64,000 bases of DNA from Teredinibacter purpureus (GTDB lineage: Bacteria > Pseudomonadota > Gammaproteobacteria > Pseudomonadales > Cellvibrionaceae). The position numbers were made by a program, and so were the translations under genes. A model generated the notes under the pieces. That model had not been told where the DNA came from and searched no databases. It was given only the letters and a program-made list of their open reading frames with translations. This document shows, one piece after another, positions 58,044 to 64,000 of the stretch (within the stretch, counting starts at the first letter, position 1; each line of letters begins with the position of its first letter). Where the stretch lies: contig NZ_CP060092.1 in NCBI RefSeq assembly GCF_014217335.1, forward strand, positions 2,621,501-2,685,500, given 5' to 3'.

Positions 58044-58811
58044 ATGAGTATTACACTAAGATCAATCGGATTATTCGGAATATTAATTTTCGGAATTCTG
58101 TTCTCTGTAACCTTTGTATCGCCGGGGGTTATTGAAGAGTCAGCGAAAGGATTCGTGAAATACCAAATAGAAAAGGAAGTCAGAGAAAAGCAGCAATCTA
58201 TAGTAGATTCTAGCGTTGCGAGTAAAGCTCTAAATGTCGCAGAAAGCCTTGGATTGGAATCTGAAAAAATACAAGAGGATTTAGATAACAACCTGCCAGA
58301 GAAGATTGCAAGTGTCATCGCCTCTATGTGTGGCTATGATTGTGAAAGGAAAAAAGCATTGGCTCAGTCAATTACATCGGGATACTTGGATCGCCTCAAG
58401 AGCATAAAAGTTGCTCAAGATACCTTGGGTGATCTAATCAAAGGAAAATACATCGAAATAGTTAGTAACCTGAAATTTGATCTACGGATATTTCTTGGGT
58501 CAAATCTTACGATGTTCCTTATTCTCCTAGTGGTGTCCTTCGCAAAGCCACGAGCTATGGCACATTTGTTTTTACCTGGATTACTTCTGGTTTTGGCTAC
58601 AATAATATCCTCGGCAATTTACATATATGGCCAAGATTGGTTCTATACCATTTTGTACAACGATTATATGGGGTTTGGCTATTTGGCGTATGTCTCGGTT
58701 ATATTTGGTGTACTAATAGATATCGCACTAAATAAAGCGCGAGTTACAACCGAGGTAATAAACGGAATAGCCAATGCCTTGGGTTCAGCGTTCTCGGTAG
58801 TACCGTGTTAG
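58044..58811 (+). CDS. Membrane protein with periplasmic helical domain, unknown
   Basis: 255 residues from ATG 58044. N-terminal helix (about 7-27), then a ~120-residue helical domain (KYQIEKEVREKQQSIV, LGLESEKIQEDLDNNLPEKI, a CGYDC pair), then three helices towards the C-terminus. This resembles small envelope proteins with an extracytoplasmic domain. Family unknown. Confidence 0.72.
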   Translation: MSITLRSIGLFGILIFGILFSVTFVSPGVIEESAKGFVKYQIEKEVREKQQSIVDSSVASKALNVAESLGLESEKIQEDLDNNLPEKIASVIASMCGYDCERKKALAQSITSGYLDRLKSIKVAQDTLGDLIKGKYIEIVSNLKFDLRIFLGSNLTMFLILLVVSFAKPRAMAHLFLPGLLLVLATIISSAIYIYGQDWFYTILYNDYMGFGYLAYVSVIFGVLIDIALNKARVTTEVINGIANALGSAFSVVPC

Positions 58812-58815
58812 GCGC

Positions 58816-58908
58816 ATTTAACAAAACAATCAACCGGACTCCGCTAAGCGTGGTTCGCTTTGCTCACAATACCACGCTTAGCTCCGCTCGGTTATTGTGG
58901 CGTTAGGG
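58816..58908 (+). repeat. attC site
   Basis: 93 bp; R'' ATTTAAC, R' GTTAGGG. Confidence 0.9.
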
Positions 58909-58913
58909 CCAAT

Positions 58914-59417
58914 ATGAAATTAAGCATTACAATTCTTTTCTTCGTGTGTTTTTTGGCAGGCTGTATTCCGCCTAGTGCAATGCTCAAGACTCAGAGTTTA
59001 CAGGAAGTTGAAGCTGGCTTTGTTGCAGATAGTGATTCGGGTAAACTATTTCTTTCGAATGAGGATGTGGATATTGCCGCAGAGGAAATTACTCAGGTTC
59101 TAAGAGAGTTTGATTTCGAGCGTACTAATCAGAGTGTATCTTTTGGGCTGTTACCAGCAACCGGACATACCCAAAACCTTGGCTTTAAGTTGGGCGAAAA
59201 TATTTACGTTCAAGCCTATGTTGAAATTTCTAAATCGAGCGTGAAAGTTGTATTCAGAGAGATGGAGTTAGAGCACGGTAAAAATAACTTCCTTACAGAC
59301 GAGAAGGAGCGGCAAAGTGTAAAATCGGCCACAGCGGCCGTTACGCAATATTTAAAGTCCAAAATAGGAACGCGGAGCATTAGAGTATTAACTTATGAAA
59401 ATCCGCCAAAGCCCTAA
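58914..59417 (+). CDS. Putative lipoprotein, unknown
   Basis: 167 residues from ATG 58914, lipobox LAGC (Cys17). Mature domain ends in a helix/strand mix with LLPATGHTQNLGFKLGENIY and a C-terminal helix. The stop is in the attC. Not recognised. Confidence 0.75.
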   Translation: MKLSITILFFVCFLAGCIPPSAMLKTQSLQEVEAGFVADSDSGKLFLSNEDVDIAAEEITQVLREFDFERTNQSVSFGLLPATGHTQNLGFKLGENIYVQAYVEISKSSVKVVFREMELEHGKNNFLTDEKERQSVKSATAAVTQYLKSKIGTRSIRVLTYENPPKP

Positions 59418-59525
59418 CAAATGTGTCATAAGGACATTTTTTACTTCGCTTCGTTTTGGGGTGGCTGCGCCACTGTACCCCAAAACTACACTACATAAAA
59501 AATGCCTCATACACAGGCGTTAGGC
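59412..59525 (+). repeat. attC site
   Basis: 114 bp; R'' CCCTAAC, R' GTTAGGC. Confidence 0.9.
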
Positions 59526-59541
59526 TCCCAAAATTTGACTT

Positions 59542-59982
59542 ATGTACAAAATAATAGCTTGTTTTCTTTTGTTGATAATCTTGCCAGCATGTGATCCTCA
59601 TAGTGGATTCGGATGTATTGCGCAAGAATCTCACCCTGATGTAGAAAGAGCAAGGCAGCTTACACAGGAAGAATTAGAAAAAATCTATTATGAAGTACAT
59701 AAGCTAGCCGAACAGATTCCGGAAGACAGTTACGGGAAGGAGATCTACCGGTCAGATATTCCAGACAATCTCGAATTTATGGGGGCAGAGCATATTCGAA
59801 TCAATCCCGATCGAGATCCCTATATTATCTTGGCAAACTGCTATGACGAGAGAATCGAATTAACTCTATCTAAAATAGCAACTGGCACGGCGAAAATTAC
59901 TTTACACTGGGCTAAACCAACTGTTGATGCCCCATATGCAACTGGTAGTCAGGTGCTTTGGGAAAAATCTCTTGATAAATAA
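59542..59982 (+). CDS. Putative lipoprotein, unknown
   Basis: 146 residues, lipobox LPAC (Cys17). Mature domain with helix LTQEELEKIYYEVHKLAEQI, then strands (YIILANCYDERIELTLS, TAKITLHWA). Three cysteines. Not recognised. Confidence 0.75.
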   Translation: MYKIIACFLLLIILPACDPHSGFGCIAQESHPDVERARQLTQEELEKIYYEVHKLAEQIPEDSYGKEIYRSDIPDNLEFMGAEHIRINPDRDPYIILANCYDERIELTLSKIATGTAKITLHWAKPTVDAPYATGSQVLWEKSLDK

Positions 59983-60002
59983 GTTGTTTAATAAAAATTA
60001 TT

Positions 60003-60106
60003 GCCTAACAAATATGTCAAGAAGGACATTTTTTCCGTCGCTCGTTTTGTGCTTAAATAGCACAAAACAATCAACTACAAAAATGCCTCTTACATAGGCG
60101 TTACAT
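60003..60106 (+). repeat. attC site
   Basis: 104 bp; R'' GCCTAAC, R' GTTACAT. Confidence 0.9.
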
Positions 60107-60126
60107 TCTCCCTAATTGGAAAAATC

Positions 60127-60789
60127 ATGCTTCGTTTTTTTAAAATATTACCAATACTAATTGCTTTAGTGGCAATAATTGGATGCTCCGCTAATTCAGC
60201 AAAAATTGGTGGCTTTGACAGTTTCAAGGCTAAAGATAACCGCTCAGAATCAGAACGCTACATTATTCGTAGTGCCTCAATTGATATCGAGGTTAACGAC
60301 ATCAATACGGCTACAGATTTTGTCAATGAACTTGTTTCAAATAACTCAGGTTTTATTATGTCCATTTCGTCACGAGACGAAACTTTAACCAGAATCTCAT
60401 TAAAGGTTCCTGAGCCAAAGCTTGATAATTTTATTGTGAGTTTAGGTGGGATTGGCAAAGTGACTTCGCAATCAATCTCTTCGAGAGATGTTACCGAAGA
60501 AATCATTGATATTGATGCCCGAGTTAAAAACCTTCACATGCTTCGTGATCGATACCGAGAATTGCTAAAGTCAGCAAAAACTGTGACAGAGATAGTAGGT
60601 ATTGAGAAAGAGCTCGCAGATATTCAATCGGAACTTGACAGAATTGAGGGGCGCCGTAAATTGCTCATGGGCCAGGTGGAGATGTCTGAGGTTAATATCT
60701 CATTGGAATCACGTACAATTTACGGTCCATTAGGTTATGTTAGTAAAGGCGTTTTTTGGGTAGTAAAGAAATTATTTATTATTAAGTAA
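60127..60789 (+). CDS. DUF4349 lipoprotein
   Basis: 220 residues, lipobox IIGC (Cys20). The DUF4349 layout is clear: ERYIIRSASIDIEVNDI, SGFIMSISSRDE, LKVPEPKLDNFI, then DVTEEIIDIDARVKNL and a coiled coil (LRDRYRELLKSAKTVTEIVG, IEKELADIQSELDRIEG), ending in a hydrophobic C-terminal helix. Envelope protein of unknown role. Confidence 0.9.
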   Translation: MLRFFKILPILIALVAIIGCSANSAKIGGFDSFKAKDNRSESERYIIRSASIDIEVNDINTATDFVNELVSNNSGFIMSISSRDETLTRISLKVPEPKLDNFIVSLGGIGKVTSQSISSRDVTEEIIDIDARVKNLHMLRDRYRELLKSAKTVTEIVGIEKELADIQSELDRIEGRRKLLMGQVEMSEVNISLESRTIYGPLGYVSKGVFWVVKKLFIIK

Positions 60790-60792
60790 AAA

Positions 60793-60905
60793 ATGTAACA
60801 AGTGTATTCACACGCAAAAACTGCGTCGCTCCGTTTGTGTATGGGCTGCGCCCATTTTACACAAACTACACGCCACAGTTTTTGCGTGTGATACAAGCGT
60901 TAGAA
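60793..60905 (+). repeat. attC site
   Basis: 113 bp; R'' ATGTAAC, R' GTTAGAA. Confidence 0.9.
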
Positions 60906-60918
60906 CCCAATTTTACAT

Positions 60919-61173
60919 ATGGCAAAAGTTAAAAAGAAATTGACAGCAGCGCAAAAGAAAGCGAAAGCTGAAAGACAAAAAAAATACATGTGGGTTTTCA
61001 TGAACGGAAAGCAGGTTCGAGTTAAGCGACCGGAAATGATTGATGGTATTCCTAAAGATGAATGGATTGAGCAAAATGCAAGTCCAATCTGGCTTCATCA
61101 AAATGAGATGTGGGATGTTCTTGATGCCCGGGAATCTCTAGAGCAAAATGAAAGCGAAGATATTAATGGCTAG
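60919..61173 (+). CDS. Small hypothetical protein with basic N-terminus
   Basis: 84 residues. Strongly basic start (KVKKKLTAAQKKAKAERQKK), then VFMNGKQVRVKRPEMIDGIP and an acidic tail. It could bind nucleic acid. The expected attC (R'' TTCTAAC, complement of its start GTTAGAA) is absent; a degenerate attC-like repeat follows. Confidence 0.68.
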   Translation: MAKVKKKLTAAQKKAKAERQKKYMWVFMNGKQVRVKRPEMIDGIPKDEWIEQNASPIWLHQNEMWDVLDARESLEQNESEDING

Positions 61174-61199
61174 AAAAAACTAGCTTCGTAGCTGTCCCA

Positions 61200-61260
61200 G
61201 GTTATCAAGAAAAGCCAGCAGGACTCGCCTGACGGCTCGTCTCTGCTTTGAGCGATAACC
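61200..61260 (+). repeat. Degenerate attC-like site with altered core sequences
   Basis: The body matches the attC at 51492, but the outer 7-mers are GGTTATC and GATAACC instead of RYYYAAC and GTTRRRY. They are still perfect complements of each other. Confidence 0.6.
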
Positions 61261-61366
61261 GGACACCCATGTTAACGCCGAGTTAAAACTAAGACGCCTA
61301 ATGACAAAATAATCGGACAGCCACGTTAAGAGAAAAACAATCGTTAACATGGATGTCCTATTATTT
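61261..61366 (+). mobile_element. Debris of the unidentified element seen at 10192
   Basis: GGACACCCATGTTAACGCCG at 61261 repeats the start of the 10192 fragment. A 58-bp imperfect inverted repeat follows at 61308-61365, with arms AATAATCGGACAGCCACGTT and the complement of AATAATAGGACATCCATGTT. Confidence 0.5.
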
Positions 61367-61591
61367 GCAGTCGAAAAACGCTGTAATACGCCTAAGGGCG
61401 CGAGAATAAACATCGATAGTTGTATCGGCTTTGCCTTGCCGTTTCAATGCGCTAACATGCTTGCGGTACAGTGAATCGAATCGTTTTTGCTGTGTTTTGT
61501 TCATTAGATATTCCTCTCGTTAACGAGCGGGCTTGCTCGGAGAGGAATTATCTAATACATAAGGATTTTAACTTTGCCGCGTAGCGGCTTG
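61367..61591 (-). mobile_element. IS91-type element, truncated right end
   Basis: 225 bp matching 44301-44526: the first ~47 codons of the tyrosine recombinase gene, its upstream inverted repeat and the element end. The rest of the element is missing. It ends at GTTCAAC of the next attC, exactly as the full element does. Confidence 0.85.
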
Positions 61592-61691
61592 GTTCAACAA
61601 GTCATTCAAAAGGACAAATAACAGTTGGCTATTTGCTCCTTCGTCGCCTATTTTAGCCAACCATTGTTTGCCTCTTAATGGGGCGTTATAA
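61592..61691 (+). repeat. attC site
   Basis: 100 bp; R'' GTTCAAC, R' GTTATAA. R' lies within the target duplication of the IS66 element. Confidence 0.88.
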
Positions 61692-61708
61692 CGTAAGCGC
61701 CAATCCAA

Positions 61709-63214
61709 CTACAGGTCAGAGTGTTTAATATTCCAAGGTAACAGATCATCCATGTCGGTACTGTTTAAGTTGGGTAGCGTTTCAAAGACATAGCGTAAAT
61801 AGTTATACGGGTTTAGTCCATTGGCCTTTGCTGTCTCAACAAGACTATAAATGTTTGCACTCGCTCGTGCACCAGCTTGACTCTTTGCAAAGAGCCAATT
61901 TTTTCTACCAATAGTAAATGGACGGATAGAGCGTTCAGCTGCATTATTGTCAATTGGGTACGAGCCATCATCAATGTAAGCTGCAAGCCTTGCCCATTGG
62001 TTCGATAGATACGACAACGCTTTGCCCACAGCCGTTTCCGGCGGAATAGTGAGAAGACTTTTATCCAGCCATCTTTTCAAATTTTCAAGAATAGGCTTTG
62101 CTTTTTCCTGTCTGATTCTATAACGCTTATCCGGAGGATCGTGTTTGGTTGCTGCCTCTATCGCGTAAAGCTTCTTGATTTCGTTAATTGCAACATCCGC
62201 TTTACCTATTTTTCCTTTTGGTTGAACTTTTTGTGCTTCAACGAACTTTCTTCGCGCATGAGCCCAACATCCTATGCGAGTAATATTATATTTTTCGCAT
62301 GCAGGCTGATAACCCTCATAGCCGTCCACCATAATGGCGGCGGTTTGATTTGATAGTAAGGTATTGGGTGTTTCTTGTGATCGCGATGCTGAATAACGAT
62401 AAAGCAATGCAGGCCGATCACCAAAACTTGCCATTAACCATAAATAACTTTTACTTTGCGCCGTTTTCCCCGGTTCATCTAAGACTTGCAGTGTTGTTTC
62501 ATCTAAGTGCAAGAGTGTTTGTTGCTGTAAATGCTCTTGTAAACGATCAATGAAAGGCTGTACAAGATCTCCAACTTTTACCATCCAGTTGGCGAGGTTG
62601 GTACGATCCAAGTGAATACCAATACGTTTAAACATGTCGCTTTGGCGATAAAGCGGTAACGCATCGCAATACTTTTGAACCGCCACATAGGCAAGTAACC
62701 CTGGGCTGGCGATACTTTTCTCTATTGGTAGTTTGGTGGACCGCGCTGCTGTTTTGACATGCTCTTCACAGCACGGGCAGGCATACTTTAATCGTCGATG
62801 ACGAATGACTTTGATTTGAGCAGGAATAATATCGAGCTGTTCTAAATCATCACTACCGATAAGCTCTAGCTCCGCACCATCATGTGGGCAGACTTTATCC
62901 TCTTCGGATAGATCATGAATAATGTCTTCTCTTGGAAGCTCTTCGGGAATGCTGATGCGTGGCTTACGTGTACGCTCGTGAGACTTGACTATTGTGGTAT
63001 CTGCTTCTTGCTCAAAAGCTGCCTCTTCGGCAATGGATTCAGCCTCATTAAAGAGACCGACTTGATCAGGAGAAGCTTTTTCGCTTGAGGGTGAAAATTT
63101 ACGATGAAGGAAGAGACGAATTTGCTCCTTCAGTGATTCAACTTGCGCATCTCTCTTAGCAAGCTTTTCTCGCAATTCCGAATTTTCTTTTTCAAGTTTC
63201 ACCACGGTATTCAT
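61709..63214 (-). CDS. tnpC: IS66-family transposase TnpC
   Basis: 501 residues. Coiled N-terminus (ENSELREKLAKRDAQVESLK), then a zinc-binding segment (CPHDGAEL, CPCCEEHV) and the DDE domain with Asp in LHLDETTLQV, Asp in IMVDGYEGY and Glu in NNAAERSIRP. C-terminal IS66 tail ends in DDLLPWN. Confidence 0.95.
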   Translation of the reverse strand: MNTVVKLEKENSELREKLAKRDAQVESLKEQIRLFLHRKFSPSSEKASPDQVGLFNEAESIAEEAAFEQEADTTIVKSHERTRKPRISIPEELPREDIIHDLSEEDKVCPHDGAELELIGSDDLEQLDIIPAQIKVIRHRRLKYACPCCEEHVKTAARSTKLPIEKSIASPGLLAYVAVQKYCDALPLYRQSDMFKRIGIHLDRTNLANWMVKVGDLVQPFIDRLQEHLQQQTLLHLDETTLQVLDEPGKTAQSKSYLWLMASFGDRPALLYRYSASRSQETPNTLLSNQTAAIMVDGYEGYQPACEKYNITRIGCWAHARRKFVEAQKVQPKGKIGKADVAINEIKKLYAIEAATKHDPPDKRYRIRQEKAKPILENLKRWLDKSLLTIPPETAVGKALSYLSNQWARLAAYIDDGSYPIDNNAAERSIRPFTIGRKNWLFAKSQAGARASANIYSLVETAKANGLNPYNYLRYVFETLPNLNSTDMDDLLPWNIKHSDL

Positions 63215-63237
63215 GGTGCTGGATTATACCAAAAACA

Positions 63238-63594
63238 CTAGCCAACGGAGCGATAACTTAGCGTTTTATGAGGCTTAATTTGCATAATATCGAAGCCACG
63301 TAGCAGCCAGAGCCATTGCTCACCACTAAGCTTTATGGTTTCTTTCTTTGAACGCTTAGGCCACTTGAACCGCTCTTTCTCTAGACGCTTTTGCCAAAGT
63401 ACAAATCCTGACTCATCCCAGTAAAGCACTTTGAGCTGGGAGCAGCGCTTATTGCAGAAAACAAAAACAGCGCGATCAAAAGGCGATAACTCCATTTCTT
63501 CAGATACGATAAGCGATAGACCGTTTATCGCTTTACGAAAATCAACCGGATCTCTATGCAGATAGACCTCAATATCATCATTCCAATGAATCAT
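63238..63594 (-). CDS. tnpB: IS66 accessory protein TnpB
   Basis: 118 residues with the TnpB signature: DPVDFRKAINGLSLIV, FVFCNKRCSQLKVLYWDESG and WQKRLEKERFKWP. Needed for IS66 transposition, exact role unknown. Starts by overlapping the tnpA stop. Confidence 0.94.
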   Translation of the reverse strand: MIHWNDDIEVYLHRDPVDFRKAINGLSLIVSEEMELSPFDRAVFVFCNKRCSQLKVLYWDESGFVLWQKRLEKERFKWPKRSKKETIKLSGEQWLWLLRGFDIMQIKPHKTLSYRSVG

Positions 63595-63884
63595 GCTAAG
63601 CTATGCACCAAGGTCAAAAGTGACTGCATCGGCATATTGGCAGGACACTGGATTTTGCAGCGACCAACAGCAATCGTAAAGTTTGTATCTACGGTGCCTA
63701 TCTTAGTCGACTCAACACCAACGGCAACAAACTTAGATTGATTGCGACTTAGGCGTTTGTTCAGTTGCTGGTTGAAGTAGCTGGAGTTTATTTTTTGGTC
63801 TTTGCAGTACTGAGTTTGAGTCTGGCCGCTTTGTTTAAACGCTTCAATGAGTTTTGGCCAGTCGTACTTTTTGTATTTTCGCAT
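63591..63884 (-). CDS. tnpA: IS66 accessory protein TnpA
   Basis: 97 residues. Helix-turn-helix-like N-terminus (LIEAFKQSGQTQTQYCKDQK) and the typical strand VGVESTKIGT. First gene of the tnpABC operon. Confidence 0.9.
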   Translation of the reverse strand: MRKYKKYDWPKLIEAFKQSGQTQTQYCKDQKINSSYFNQQLNKRLSRNQSKFVAVGVESTKIGTVDTNFTIAVGRCKIQCPANMPMQSLLTLVHSLA

Positions 63885-63965
63885 GATCCCTCCGGTTATT
63901 TAGTGGAGGCATTAGGGTACTGAATGTCTAGCTCTGCTGATAGATGGGGTTGGATTGGCGCTTAC

Positions 63966-64000
63966 GTTATAACGGCATCAGAAGTTGGAACAATGAATAG
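63966..64000 (+). other. Start of the next cassette, cut by the window end
   Basis: After the IS66 target duplication, sequence continues to an ATG at 63993 followed by only five bases. Nothing more can be said. Confidence 0.4.

Larger units (their letters stand above)
61693..63965 (-). mobile_element. IS66-family insertion sequence (2273 bp)
   Basis: Terminal inverted repeats GTAAGCGCCAATCCAAC; 8-bp target duplication GTTATAAC (61685-61692, 63966-63973), as is normal for IS66. Carries tnpA, tnpB and tnpC on the minus strand. Inserted in an attC R' site. Confidence 0.95.

Noticed and set aside
378..61691. CRISPR array, because of regularly repeated similar sequences
   Set aside because: Repeats are 57-138 bp, vary in sequence, are palindromic with attC core sites and flank genes of different length. 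No cas genes occur.
1..64000. tRNA or rRNA genes
   Set aside because: I saw no cloverleaf-like or rRNA-like sequence on either strand by eye.

Overview
The window is one continuous stretch of a very large sedentary (chromosomal-type) integron cassette array. I count 88 recognisable attC sites plus one degenerate one. Nearly all face the same way (R'' RYYYAAC at left, R' GTTRRRY at right). They separate mostly single-gene cassettes of about 0.3-0.9 kb, almost all read on the + strand. No intI, attI or Pc promoter is present, so this is the interior of an array that continues past both edges. The A/T-leaning sequence, the attC style (TAACAA...GGCGTTA) and the set of cassette proteins fit a marine or aquatic gammaproteobacterium. 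I cannot name a species from sequence alone.

Layout: 1-10.2 kb holds small cassettes of secreted, membrane or unknown proteins with two identical IS30-family insertions, ending in a truncated DUF4062-type gene joined to debris of another mobile element. From 10.5-23.9 kb there is a dense run including a GNAT acetyltransferase, a DUF2214 membrane protein, a glutathione S-transferase, a TonB-C-like secreted protein and a 743-residue putative nuclease. From 24-39 kb come IS3-family copies, a DUF3592 protein, a YcxB-like protein, a Sel1-repeat protein, a zinc ribbon protein, a UDG-like protein and duplicated cassettes. From 39-48 kb come a DUF805 protein, a Coa1-like protein and an IS91-type element with its own tyrosine recombinase. 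From 48-61 kb come a group II intron remnant, two Mrr-type nucleases, a YciC-like protein and a DUF4349 lipoprotein. From 61.2-64 kb lie element debris, an IS91-type remnant and a complete IS66.

The cassette genes do not form a pathway; each is a separate mobile gene. The set is strongly enriched in lipoproteins, signal-peptide proteins and small membrane proteins, with a minority of nuclease or putative defence proteins. Cassette duplication is extensive: nine cassettes occur two or three times, up to 43 kb apart. Several cassettes have no convincing ORF but carry nested, conserved RNA-like secondary structure. These duplicated structured ORF-less cassettes are my best candidate for something undescribed.

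A useful internal rule: the first seven bases of nearly every cassette (its R' after circularisation) are the exact reverse complement of the R'' in its own attC. The few exceptions mark damaged places: after the DUF4062 gene, at the IS91-type element, at the group II intron remnant and at 61.2 kb. Insertion sequences often land in or directly beside attC sites, and most carry clear target duplications (4 bp for IS30 and the main IS3, 3 bp for the second IS3, 8 bp for IS66).
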